Of a stretch of DNA of 60,508 nucleotides, positions 34,504-41,939 are shown in pieces. Each line of letters starts with the position of its first letter. Within the stretch, counting starts at the first letter, position 1. Position numbers and translations under genes: made by a program. The stretch lies in contig JAMCWB010000013.1 of assembly GCA_023475025.1 (NCBI GenBank), positions 1 through 60,508 on the forward strand, given 5' to 3'. The DNA comes from Gammaproteobacteria bacterium. GTDB taxonomy: Bacteria > Pseudomonadota > Gammaproteobacteria > Pseudomonadales > Pseudomonadaceae. The notes under the pieces are model-generated. The model had not been told where the DNA came from, did not search any database, and saw only the letters and a list, made by a program, of their open reading frames with translations.

Positions 34504-35592
34504 GTGGACATCTTCAGATTGCCGACTGTCGATCAGTTAAAGGTAAAGTTGGGCATCAATAACCCAGGGAAAGGTAATATCCACTCGGGCTATGCGTCCA
34601 TAGGCCTCCACGTTGACGACTACGAAGCGCAACATGCCATGACAAATGAGCATGGTGAGGTGCAGTTCAATACCGGCGTCGAAATGCCTGATATGGTTTA
34701 TCGGGGTCAGGTTCGGGAGTTTGCTGCGTGCTACCCTGGTTTGGGGAGGCTCAGGCACCTCGAGGACAAGTTGTTGGCTGTCTGCCGCAACCTGGCTTTT
34801 GAGGATGCTGTGCGACGCCATCCTTATGTTCGCTATTGTTCCAAGCAAGCGTTCTTAGGCAACCCGCTGCATATTGATTACCAAGGCTTGGCCCAGCATT
34901 ACGGGTTCCATACCGATATGCTGGATGTAACCAGTAATTTTGACGTGGCGACTTTTTTTGCGTGTTGTGAATGGGATGCCGGGGAAAGTCGCTACGTTCC
35001 TGTGGCCTTAAGGGATCAGCCCGGAGTGATTTATGGCGTCATCCCGGCGCTTTTTTCCGCCGGGATAGCCTTGAAGACATGGGGGTGCGACTTCCGTTTT
35101 GTTGGTTGGCAACCTTTACCGCGCCCGGCCCAACAGCGTGCAGGCGCTTTCGTTATGCAGCCAGGTAGGTGTTTTGCCAGTTTGCCGGGAGTGCAAAGGG
35201 CTTATTTCAAGCATGATCTGGCAGCTGCAGAGAAAGTGTGGGATGCATTCGGTGGAGGAGATGTTCTTTTTCCAGACGATGAGGCTGCAAACCTGAGTCG
35301 ATCCGCACAGAATCTCGGCGAGACGACTTTTTCTATTCTGGAGCGCGCCTGGGATGTATTGGAGAGGTGGGAAGGCAGGCGCATTGGGAAAAAGCACAGG
35401 AAGAATGCACTCAAGGCCAGTGGGTTGAAAATAACAAAACAACCTCCTCTGGGGTGGGATGGCTATCATTTGCCGTCAAGCACGGAAAAGCTAAACGCAA
35501 GGCTGAACAGCGAACTCAACAACGTGCGGTGGCGCTGGGCTACTCATGGGCCGCAAAGCGAGCCCGGCGGAAAAGGTGGCTCTGGTGCGTGA
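34504..35592 (+). CDS. FRG domain-containing protein
   Basis: A 362-residue protein. The FRG domain is recognised from MVYRGQVREF (about 65-74) and from LAQHYGFHTDMLDVTSNFDVATFFACC (about 130-156), the YRGQ...QHYGxxTxxLDVTxxxxVAxxFA pattern of the family. FRG proteins are common in defence islands and near toxin systems and may have ADP-ribosyltransferase-like folds, but no activity is established here. The start is GTG 34504. It stands between a truncated pglD and a TA pair and is probably part of one insertion with them. The C-terminal 40 residues are low complexity and may be altered. Confidence 0.72.
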   Translation: MDIFRLPTVDQLKVKLGINNPGKGNIHSGYASIGLHVDDYEAQHAMTNEHGEVQFNTGVEMPDMVYRGQVREFAACYPGLGRLRHLEDKLLAVCRNLAFEDAVRRHPYVRYCSKQAFLGNPLHIDYQGLAQHYGFHTDMLDVTSNFDVATFFACCEWDAGESRYVPVALRDQPGVIYGVIPALFSAGIALKTWGCDFRFVGWQPLPRPAQQRAGAFVMQPGRCFASLPGVQRAYFKHDLAAAEKVWDAFGGGDVLFPDDEAANLSRSAQNLGETTFSILERAWDVLERWEGRRIGKKHRKNALKASGLKITKQPPLGWDGYHLPSSTEKLNARLNSELNNVRWRWATHGPQSEPGGKGGSGA

Positions 35593-35702
35593 TGGGTGCC
35601 AAACGGCCGGGTTACTGTACGACCGCTGCTGGACGCTGGTTAACAGAGCTCCACAAGGCCAAGCGCTGGCTTATCATGTGATTCAGGGATTGAAACGAGG
35701 TT

Positions 35703-35717
35703 CACTTAAAAGTTAAC
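35703..35717. promoter_or_regulatory. Conserved CACTTAAAAGTTAAC before TA-2 (candidate operator)
   Basis: It abuts the toxin ATG at 35718. The same 15 bases lie at 41401-41415 before the third paralogue, and a fully palindromic version precedes the first. ACTT and AAGT arms give partial dyad symmetry. Confidence 0.55.
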
Positions 35718-36209
35718 ATGCCAGCCCATTTGCTGGAAATCAACGATGAGGCGCTGGGACGCCCCGATCGCCACCTTGAGAAGGCAGCTCGTCCGTGGCA
35801 GTTACTGGCCCGGTGTTCAGATGCATCACCAGATTCGTGTTTGCTTTTACAGCAATTGGTTTTCTTGGCACGGCAAAATAAAGCGGACGGCAGAGCTGCA
35901 CTGGCAGCGCTCGACAAGCTGATCCAGGTTGCAGCCAAGGGGATGCCGCTGGAGAACTTTTATGACAAAAAGCAGAGCCATGAGCTCCATACCTTCCATT
36001 ACAAGGGACAAAGACGTGTGATCTGGCGCTTGCGCAAGAATGATATTCGACTCGCCTTTTACTATGCTGAAGGCAGGGTTATTTTCCTCGCTGATGCGTT
36101 TCCCAAGCGCCAGGATAAACTGACTGCAGCCGAGAAAACACGTCTTGAAGAGGAAGTACGCATATACATTGATGCTGAGTCTGAGGGCCAGCTTCAGGTT
36201 CTGTCTTAG
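35718..36209 (+). CDS. RelE/HigB-superfamily toxin of TA-2
   Basis: A 163-residue paralogue of the TAC-1 toxin. NFYDKKQSHELHTFHYK, VIWRLRKNDIRLAFYYAEGRVIFLADAFPKRQDKLT and the ELARQN-type helical region align almost residue for residue with the TAC-1 protein. All basic and aromatic residues of the RelE-like C-terminal core are kept, so it is probably active. The ATG at 35718 is the only start, since a stop lies in frame at 35691. The antitoxin gene begins 10 bp after the stop, with AGGAGG before it. Confidence 0.8.
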   Translation: MPAHLLEINDEALGRPDRHLEKAARPWQLLARCSDASPDSCLLLQQLVFLARQNKADGRAALAALDKLIQVAAKGMPLENFYDKKQSHELHTFHYKGQRRVIWRLRKNDIRLAFYYAEGRVIFLADAFPKRQDKLTAAEKTRLEEEVRIYIDAESEGQLQVLS

Positions 36210-36218
36210 GAGGTTGAT

Positions 36219-36500
36219 ATGCTGACGGATCAATTGAATGAGCTGTGGAGTGAATCGCTGGGTGATGAGGACTTCCGCTTTGAATTGAAGGCCCAGCAAG
36301 TGGCGGTAGACCTGGCTGAAGTCTTTGCTCGCACCAACCTCACTCAGCAGGAATTGGCAGATCGGCTTGGCTGGAAAAAGAGTCGGGTAAGCAAGGTCTT
36401 GCATGGTGCTACCAATCTGACCTTGAAGACGCTGTTTCAGATGAGTGAGGCGATGGATAGTGATTTTCAGGTAGTGTTTGGTGACAAAAGCCATCAGTGA
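36219..36500 (+). CDS. XRE-family antitoxin of TA-2, without C-terminal tail
   Basis: A 93-residue antitoxin homologous to the HTH domains of the TAC-1 and TAC-3 antitoxins (DEDFRFELKAQQVAVDLAE, LTQQELADRLGWKKSRVSKVLHGATNLTLKTLFQ). It ends at VVFGDKSHQ, exactly where the other two continue with 55-63 more residues. No intact SecB-like gene follows, but a different frame running across its stop resembles a SecB-like C-terminus. I infer a deletion that fused the end of the HTH domain to the end of a lost chaperone gene. Confidence 0.87.
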   Translation: MLTDQLNELWSESLGDEDFRFELKAQQVAVDLAEVFARTNLTQQELADRLGWKKSRVSKVLHGATNLTLKTLFQMSEAMDSDFQVVFGDKSHQ

Positions 36501-36612
36501 GTTTATAAAGCACAATGTCTGGCCCTTCTGGCGAGAGCATGCATTACGTATGTCGGCTGAAGCAAAATTGCCCCGGCCTATCATTTCCTTGATCAAACCA
36601 CGTAAGCGCTGA
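36501..36612 (+). pseudogene. Probable C-terminal remnant of a SecB-like chaperone after TA-2
   Basis: In a frame open from about 36482 the sequence reads FIKHNVWPFWREHALRMSAE then AKLPRPIISLIKPRKR and stops at 36610-36612. It aligns with the C-terminus of the intact TAC chaperones: WREHALRMSAEAKLP against VRDQLLTLSARHKYGP, and with the classical SecB ending (F/W)PxxRE...(F/L)P...L.P. No start codon with a ribosome site serves it. The match is short, so the homology is likely but not certain. Confidence 0.5.
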
Positions 36613-36620
36613 GCTTTGCG

Positions 36621-36642
36621 GGCCACTCCCGCAGGAGTGGCC
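36621..36642. terminator. Perfect 9-bp hairpin downstream of TA-2
   Basis: GGCCACTCC (36621-36629) pairs with GGAGTGGCC (36634-36642) over a CGCA loop. No T run follows. It lies 27 nt upstream of the intact pglC and could weakly insulate it from the TA operon or simply be an mRNA hairpin. Confidence 0.4.
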
Positions 36643-36668
36643 GGAATTGGCGTGGAGTTCTGTTGTTT

Positions 36669-37286
36669 ATGTTGAAACGCTTCTTTGATGTGATTGCTTC
36701 GGCAACCGCTTTGCTTTTGTTGTCTCCCGTCATCGCGATAGTCGCATGGCAAATCAGTCGCAAGATGGGCTCGCCTGTACTGTTCCGCCAAGTCCGTCCC
36801 GGTTTGGGTGGCAAGCCATTTGAAATGGTGAAATTCCGCACTATGAAGGATGCGGTTGACGCTGCCGGGAATCCTCTGCCGGACTTCGAACGGCTGACGC
36901 CCTTTGGGCAATTCCTGCGGTCCTCCAGCTTGGACGAGTTGCCGGAACTGTGGAATGTACTCAAAGGCGATATGAGCCTGGTTGGCCCGCGGCCTTTGCT
37001 TATGGAGTATCTGCCTTTATATTCCAAGGAACAGTACCGTCGGCATGCGATGCGCCCTGGCGTAACGGGATGGGCTCAAGTGAATGGGCGCAATAGCTTG
37101 AGCTGGGAAGATAAGTTCAAGCTGGATGTGTGGTATGTAGATAATCAGTCGTTTTGGTTGGATCTGAAAATCTTGTTTCTTACCGTCAAGAAAGTCGTGG
37201 TGCGGGATGGCATCAGTGCTGACGGGGAGGTAACCATGTCCCGTTTTACCGGTTCGGATAATCAAGGAGGAAATGTTAATGAGTGA
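36669..37286 (+). CDS. pglC: PglC-type initiating phosphoglycosyltransferase
   Basis: A 205-residue monotopic bacterial sugar transferase. It has [27 protein letters not shown] (membrane re-entrant helix with Ser-Pro), [27 protein letters not shown] (catalytic Asp-Glu region) and VTGWAQVNGRN. The size is that of PglC, which transfers phospho-N,N'-diacetylbacillosamine to undecaprenyl phosphate. Neighbouring pglD, pglE and pglF make that type of donor. This intact copy replaces the dead copy at 33644. The stop overlaps the next gene start. Confidence 0.93.
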   Translation: MLKRFFDVIASATALLLLSPVIAIVAWQISRKMGSPVLFRQVRPGLGGKPFEMVKFRTMKDAVDAAGNPLPDFERLTPFGQFLRSSSLDELPELWNVLKGDMSLVGPRPLLMEYLPLYSKEQYRRHAMRPGVTGWAQVNGRNSLSWEDKFKLDVWYVDNQSFWLDLKILFLTVKKVVVRDGISADGEVTMSRFTGSDNQGGNVNE

Positions 37287-37935
37287 TCACTTAGTAGGGA
37301 TCTACGGTGCTAGTGGTTTCGGACGAGAGGTTCTGCCGTTAGTTCGTAAACAGCTAAAAGGTGAAGGCGTAGAACTGGTTTTTGTAGATGATGGTGACGT
37401 GCCGGCACAGCTGAATGGCTACGCTACCCTTGGATATGGTCAGTTTTTGGCGAATAAAGCCAAAAAGAAAAGTATTGTTTTAGCTATAGCCAATAGCGCG
37501 ATACGCGAGAAATTGGCAGTAAAGTGTCGCGGTGATGGTATACAGCCACTTGACGTTATGGCTGATAATGTTGTCGTTCTTGATGAGGTTGATATTGCTG
37601 AGGGCGCTGTGCTTTGCCACTTTGTTCAGCTAACTTCTAATGTCAGGATTGGTAAATATTTTCACGCGAATATATATAGTTATGTCGCGCATGATTGCAT
37701 TATTGGTGATTATGTGACCTTTGCACCGTCTGTTAGGTGTAACGGTAATATTGTTATTGAAGACCATGCTTATATTGGTACCGGAGCAGTGATTAAGCAG
37801 GGCACACCGGAAAAACCCTTGGTTATCGGTAAAGGGGCAGTTGTAGGTATGGGCGCTGTGGTCACCAAGGACGTTCCGCCTGGCGTCACTGTGGTGGGAA
37901 ATCCTGCAAGGGTACTGGAGGCGCGTAAGGGTTAA
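37279..37935 (+). CDS. pglD: PglD/NeuD-type amino-sugar N-acetyltransferase
   Basis: A 218-residue hexapeptide acyltransferase: N-terminal Rossmann-like domain (LVGIYGASGFGREVLPLV) and LbH repeats (VTFAPSVRCNGNIVIEDHAYIGTGAVIKQG) ending GNPARVLEARKG. PglD acetylates UDP-4-amino-4,6-dideoxy-GlcNAc to UDP-diNAcBac. I chose ATG 37279 because AAGGAGG lies 8 nt before it; ATG 37273 is too close. Its N-terminal domain is AT-richer than the neighbouring aminotransferase gene and is not close to the dead pglD copy, so the two pglCD pairs were probably acquired separately. Confidence 0.88.
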   Translation: MSDHLVGIYGASGFGREVLPLVRKQLKGEGVELVFVDDGDVPAQLNGYATLGYGQFLANKAKKKSIVLAIANSAIREKLAVKCRGDGIQPLDVMADNVVVLDEVDIAEGAVLCHFVQLTSNVRIGKYFHANIYSYVAHDCIIGDYVTFAPSVRCNGNIVIEDHAYIGTGAVIKQGTPEKPLVIGKGAVVGMGAVVTKDVPPGVTVVGNPARVLEARKG

Positions 37936-37963
37936 CATCGGTTACCACTCACGCTGCTAGGCT

Positions 37964-38001
37964 AATGGATTGCCGCGGCGCTTTGCGCCTCGCAATGACG
38001 G
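37964..38001 (+). repeat. REP-like element (GGATTGCC...GCAATGACGGG), plus orientation
   Basis: ATGGATTGCCGCGGCGC then TTTGCGCCTCGCAATGACG lies between pglD and pglE. It is the first plus-orientation copy in the main cluster. Confidence 0.85.
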
Positions 38002-38050
38002 GTTTGGGGCGTGTTGTTGGTTTATTTCTTCATTTTCGTTCAGAGTCTTC

Positions 38051-39262
38051 ATGTTAAACACTCCTTTCTCCCCGTGGCCTTCGTTCACTGACGAAGAGGC
38101 CACTGCCGTGCGTGATGTATTACTGTCCAACAAGGTCAATTACTGGACAGGGCAGCATTGTCGCGAATTTGAACGTGAGTTTGCTGCCTGGGCTGATAGC
38201 CGCTACGCCATTGCCCTGGCCAACGGCACCCTGGCGCTTGATCTGGCGTTGAAGGGCTTGGGCATCGGGCCGGGGGATGAGGTGGTGGTGACCTCGCGGA
38301 CCTTTTTGGCCTCGGCGTCCAGCATTGTGACCGCGGGTGCGGTGCCGGTGTTTGCGGATGTGGATGCGGAGTCGCAGAACATTACCGCCGAGACGGTACG
38401 GGCGGTGTTGACGCCGCGTACCCGCGCAATCATCTGTGTGCACCTGGCGGGCTGGCCTTGTGATATGGACCCGATCATGGCCTTGGCGGCTGAGCATGAT
38501 CTGCGCGTGATTGAAGATTGCGCCCAGGCCCACGGTGCCCGTTACAAGGGCCGGGCGGTGGGCTCGATCGGTGATGTGGGTTGTTGGTCGTTTTGTCAGG
38601 ACAAGATCATGACCACCGGTGGCGAGGGCGGTATGGTGACCACCAACGATGAAGCCCTGTGGCGAGCGATGTGGGCCTATAAAGACCATGGCAAAAGCTG
38701 GGAGGCGGTATACGAGCGTGAGCACCCGCCGGGCTTTCGCTGGTTGCATGAGAGTTTTGGTACCAATTGGCGCATGACGGAAATGCAGGGTGTGATTGGC
38801 CGTATCCAGCTCAAGCGTATGGCCGACTGGACCGCTGCGCGTACGGCCAATGCTGAGCGTATCTGGGCTACCTGTCGGGAGTTTGCGGCGTTGCGGGTGC
38901 CCGAGTTTGCTTGTAACAGTGGCTGTGGGCAGGGCTGTGCAGCGTCAAGTGGCTGTATGCATGCCCATTACAAGTGCTATGTGCAGGTGCGCCCGGAGCG
39001 TTTGGCTGAGGGTTGGACGCGGGATCGTATTGTCGAGGCGATAGTGGCGGCGGGTGTGCCTTGTTTTCAGGGGTCGTGCTCTGAGGTGTATCTGGAGAAG
39101 GCCTTTGATGGCACCGGCTGGCGGCCGGAGACGCCTTTGCCGGTGGCGCGGGCGTTGGGGGAGACCAGTTTGATGTTTTTGGTGCACCCGACCTTGACGG
39201 CGGCGGAGGTGGATAAGACCTGTAGGGTGATTGCTGAGGTGATGGGGGAGGCGAGTCTTTAG
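38051..39262 (+). CDS. pglE: PglE-like UDP-4-amino sugar aminotransferase
   Basis: A 403-residue DegT/DnrJ/EryC1/StrS aminotransferase. It has ALANGTLALDLALKGLGIGPGDEVVV, CVHLAGWPCDMDPIMALA, VIEDCAQAHGARYKGR with the PLP-binding Asp, and WSFCQDKIMTTGGEGGMV with the Schiff-base Lys. It should convert UDP-4-keto-6-deoxy-GlcNAc (product of PglF) to the 4-amino sugar that PglD acetylates. A short insert rich in Cys (CNSGCGQGCAASSGCMH) is unusual. I chose ATG 38051; the open frame extends upstream through a repeat. Confidence 0.88.
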   Translation: MLNTPFSPWPSFTDEEATAVRDVLLSNKVNYWTGQHCREFEREFAAWADSRYAIALANGTLALDLALKGLGIGPGDEVVVTSRTFLASASSIVTAGAVPVFADVDAESQNITAETVRAVLTPRTRAIICVHLAGWPCDMDPIMALAAEHDLRVIEDCAQAHGARYKGRAVGSIGDVGCWSFCQDKIMTTGGEGGMVTTNDEALWRAMWAYKDHGKSWEAVYEREHPPGFRWLHESFGTNWRMTEMQGVIGRIQLKRMADWTAARTANAERIWATCREFAALRVPEFACNSGCGQGCAASSGCMHAHYKCYVQVRPERLAEGWTRDRIVEAIVAAGVPCFQGSCSEVYLEKAFDGTGWRPETPLPVARALGETSLMFLVHPTLTAAEVDKTCRVIAEVMGEASL

Positions 39263-39285
39263 GGGTTGGTGTGGGGCTTGTATTT

Positions 39286-39305
39286 GGACGGCGGGGACGC
39301 CGTCC
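39286..39305 (+). repeat. GGACGGC hairpin after pglE
   Basis: GGACGGCGGGGACGCCGTCC followed by TTCCC, a single half-unit of the double-hairpin repeat. Confidence 0.9.
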
Positions 39306-39390
39306 TTCCCGGGAAAGGCGATTGGGTGCCTTATTTTGCCATCAGGTTACGTGATATTGTGTTTCCCTAAGTAATCTTTAATGGGGCTCG

Positions 39391-40581
39391 ATGTTTCTTA
39401 TGCTTAAGTCGCTGGTGATCAAAAACTATCGCGGGTTGGAAGACTTCCAGGTCGAAAAGCTGGGTCGGGTCAATCTGATTGTTGGTAAAAACAATTCCGG
39501 CAAGTCTACCGTGCTTGAAGCATTGCGCCTGTATGCCGCCAGCGGGCACCGCTCAGTGTTGGAGCAGATCGCCGCAGACCACGACGAGCGTTTCTTTTTA
39601 ACAGATGAAGACGCGGAAGATCTGGAGCAGCCGTTTGAGCACCTGTTTACCGGGCGGGGTTTCCCTGAGGACGGTACCGCCATTGAGATTGGTGAGCAGG
39701 GGAGTAGCCAGGCCCTGATGATCCGGCATGTTTACATCCTGGAGCATGAGGAGCAAACAGTTGCCCCGGATGGCAGCGACATTGTGCGCCGCCGCCGCCG
39801 TGCCGTTCCCCCTATCCAGGTTGCGGACGACGAGTTCGATACGGTGGTAAGCCAAGGGCTGCAGCTGCGAAAGTCCAGGCATGCGGTTGAGCTACCTTTT
39901 GAGCGGACCAATGGCGCAATCGGGTCCAGAATTCGTATCCCTGAGCTACCGGATACTTTGCCCTGTAGTTACATTCCCACGCGTTTTGTGGACATGGATG
40001 AACTGGCCGTGGAGTGGGATCAGGTCGCCCTGACGGATCATGAAAAGACCCTCAAGGATGTGCTGAGAATTATCGCGCCAGACTTCAAAGACCTTGCGTT
40101 TGTTAGCAAAGACGATCGCTATGGGCGCAGGGATTATGCCAGTAGTCGGCTACGGCAAAGGCAGGTGCAGCGCACAGCAAAGGTGAGGTTGCAGGGTGTT
40201 GATAAGCCGGTGTCGTTAAACAGTATGGGTGACGGCATGTTGCGCTTGCTGCAGCTGGTACTGAAAATGTTTCCCGCCCGTGGCGGCCTGCTTTTGATTG
40301 ATGAGTTCGAGAACGGGCTGCATTACAGCGTGCAGAAACAAGTCTGGGACTTGGTGTTTGAATTGGCGGAGCGGCTGGATATTCAGGTATTTGCCACGAC
40401 TCACAGTTGGGACTGCATTCAAACGTTCGCCCGGGCTGCGTTAGACCGCCCGGATATTGAAGGTGTCTTGTTCCGGGTGGGCAAGAGTGCCCGCATGAGT
40501 GACTTTGGAAAAACCATCGCCACGGTGTTTGATGAGGACCGTCTCTACCAGATTACTGAAGCCGATATTGAGGTGCGGTGA
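39391..40581 (+). CDS. AAA ATPase of an OLD/PARIS-like two-gene system
   Basis: A 396-residue ABC-type AAA ATPase (AAA_15/AAA_21 group). It has LKSLVIKNYRGLEDF, Walker A VGKNNSGKST (31-40), the signature SMGDG (278-282), Walker B LLLIDEFENG (300-309) and the switch FATTHSWD. There is no TOPRIM domain in the protein; the next gene supplies a TOPRIM-like one. This arrangement of separate ATPase and TOPRIM-type nuclease resembles the PARIS class of OLD systems, which cause abortive defence against phages, though the second gene's family differs. ATG 39400 is an alternative start. Confidence 0.8.
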   Translation: MFLMLKSLVIKNYRGLEDFQVEKLGRVNLIVGKNNSGKSTVLEALRLYAASGHRSVLEQIAADHDERFFLTDEDAEDLEQPFEHLFTGRGFPEDGTAIEIGEQGSSQALMIRHVYILEHEEQTVAPDGSDIVRRRRRAVPPIQVADDEFDTVVSQGLQLRKSRHAVELPFERTNGAIGSRIRIPELPDTLPCSYIPTRFVDMDELAVEWDQVALTDHEKTLKDVLRIIAPDFKDLAFVSKDDRYGRRDYASSRLRQRQVQRTAKVRLQGVDKPVSLNSMGDGMLRLLQLVLKMFPARGGLLLIDEFENGLHYSVQKQVWDLVFELAERLDIQVFATTHSWDCIQTFARAALDRPDIEGVLFRVGKSARMSDFGKTIATVFDEDRLYQITEADIEVR

Positions 40582-40943
40582 TGGCGATGAATGACCACAC
40601 GTTACTGGTGGAGGGCGAGGCGGACCGGGGGTTCTTTGAGGTACTGTGCCGGTCGCTGGGATTGGAGGCCCGGGTGGAGGTGGCGCCGCCACGTAGATTC
40701 GGAGCCGGCCGTGATACGAAACAGGCAGCATTCAACATCTTGCCAATGCTGCTTGAAGATCTCGTGGATCGTGAGGATGGCCGGCTGGCAGTGGTTGTGG
40801 ATGCGGATGCGGATAATCATGCACATGGTGGAGGTTTGTATAACGCCCTTGATGCGGGGCTTATTGATAAAGAAAAACCATTGTATAGGGCACTGGTAGA
40901 TTGGCTTGAGCGTATTTTTCCGGAGCCAGGTTTGAGTGACTGA
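40581..40943 (+). CDS. DUF3226-like TOPRIM protein, shortened by an internal deletion
   Basis: A 120-residue product. The N-terminus is normal for the family: LLVEGEADRGFFEVL (TOPRIM Glu) and LAVVVDADAD (TOPRIM Asp pair). The C-terminus LIDKEKPLYRALVDWLERIFP also resembles the usual end (LxDxxxxxxxxFVxWLxRLF). Homologues are about 220-240 residues, so roughly 100 central residues seem to be missing in frame after DNHAHGGG. Start overlaps the ATPase stop (TGATG). The pair may be inactive, or the shortened effector may have changed function. A terminator follows. Confidence 0.65.
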   Translation: MAMNDHTLLVEGEADRGFFEVLCRSLGLEARVEVAPPRRFGAGRDTKQAAFNILPMLLEDLVDREDGRLAVVVDADADNHAHGGGLYNALDAGLIDKEKPLYRALVDWLERIFPEPGLSD

Positions 40944-40999
40944 TTCGAGAGCTTGCTATAAACACTTAGGATATTCTTCTGTAAAGTGACAGTGATGTA

Positions 41000-41030
41000 A
41001 AGCTGGTGCCGGTGACGGGCCAGCTTTTTT
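41000..41030 (+). terminator. Rho-independent terminator of the ATPase-TOPRIM operon
   Basis: AAGCTGG (41000-41006) pairs with CCAGCTT (41020-41026), followed by a T run (41025-41030). It is 57 nt after the stop codon. Confidence 0.8.
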
Positions 41031-41065
41031 CGTTGGGCCTGTGGATGCGGGGTCACCGTAAAACT

Positions 41066-41277
41066 GGGGTCGGGTCTTGCGTTTTGCCTTTTTAGAATGG
41101 ATTGCCACGGCCCCGCGGGCCTCGCAATGACGGGGTGGTCAGAGGCCTTTGGACGGCGAGGACGCCGTCCTTCCCGGGAAAGGTGGCTCGCAGCATAAAT
41201 CAGTAAATCAGGGTCAGGTCTTGCGTTTTGCCTTTTCGATGGATTGCCACGCCGCTTTGCGGCTCGTAATGGCGGGG
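41066..41277 (+). repeat. Two composite repeats (GGGGTC-GGTCTTG plus REP-like), with a GGACGGC hairpin
   Basis: The composite unit is GGGGTCAGGTCTTGC, then TTTTGCCTTTT, then a GGATTGCC...CGCAATGACGGGG palindrome, about 70 bp in all. Copies are at 41066-41134 and 41211-41277; a GGACGGCGAGGACGCCGTCC hairpin lies at about 41152. These are the first two of twelve units, all in plus orientation, that separate the operons up to 52042. Confidence 0.9.
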
Positions 41278-41400
41278 TGTGGAAAATTACCGTGGGGTGG
41301 TCACAACAAGGGATTGCTCTGCTTTAAGAATTGATACAGTGCTATGGTTGGTTAAGCCGCGCTTCAGGGATGATTTTTTGTCAAGCGCTTGAATGGATTT

Positions 41401-41415
41401 CACTTAAAAGTTAAC
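41401..41415. promoter_or_regulatory. Conserved CACTTAAAAGTTAAC before TAC-3
   Basis: Identical in sequence and position to the element before TA-2 and similar to the palindrome before TAC-1. It abuts the toxin ATG. Confidence 0.55.
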
Positions 41416-41913
41416 ATGCCTCTCCCTCTGAAACGAATTAACTTTAATAGCATCGGTTTTAAGGCTCAACCGGAACCAGAAACCCTGGACAGTAGCTGGG
41501 CCCTGTTTGCAGCTTGTGATCATGACGATTTTACGGGCTGCCTTATTTTCGAACAAATCAGGGGGTTGCCTAGCTTCGCTGATAAGAAAGCTGCAACCTT
41601 GGCGTTGAAAAAACTGATTCAGGTTGCAGCCATGGGGCAAGCACTGACGGTTCACTATGATAAAAAGAAATGCCATGAAATCCATGCATTTACTTACGCT
41701 GGGAAGTTGCGAACTATTTGGCGCATTCGCCATGGTGATATTCGGCTACCTTTTTACTACGGTCAGAAAAAGCTGATCTTTCTGGCTGCGGTTCTGACTA
41801 AGCGAAAGGACAAGCTTTCTCAAGCTGAAGTTTCAGCGCTTGAAAAGGAAGTAAAGCGCTACATTGATGCTGAAATGTATGGTGAGCTCCTGTTGGAGCC
41901 GCCGAGTGCATGA
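41416..41913 (+). CDS. RelE/HigB-superfamily toxin of TAC operon 3
   Basis: A 165-residue paralogue of the TAC-1 and TA-2 toxins but more divergent. The core HAFTYAGKLRTIWRIRHGDIRLPFYYGQKKLIFLAAVLTKRKDKL is kept, with FNSIGFKAQ replacing the N-terminal EHTLGKPG region. ATG 41416 aligns with the starts of the other copies; a TTG at 41389 would add nine residues that overlap the conserved upstream element. The stop overlaps an ATG at 41910, but the antitoxin more likely starts at 41940. Confidence 0.8.
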   Translation: MPLPLKRINFNSIGFKAQPEPETLDSSWALFAACDHDDFTGCLIFEQIRGLPSFADKKAATLALKKLIQVAAMGQALTVHYDKKKCHEIHAFTYAGKLRTIWRIRHGDIRLPFYYGQKKLIFLAAVLTKRKDKLSQAEVSALEKEVKRYIDAEMYGELLLEPPSA

Positions 41914-41939
41914 GCGTCTGCATTTCAATGGAGGTGACT

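Noticed and set aside
35367-35681. 104-codon Lys/Arg-rich frame overlapping the FRG gene end
   Set aside because: It overlaps the FRG gene in another frame, has no ribosome site and no recognisable motif; the FRG frame has family motifs.
37957-38139. Small ORFs made from REP-like elements (for example RGAKRRGNPLA endings)
   Set aside because: These peptides recur wherever the repeat occurs and reflect repeat translation, not genes.
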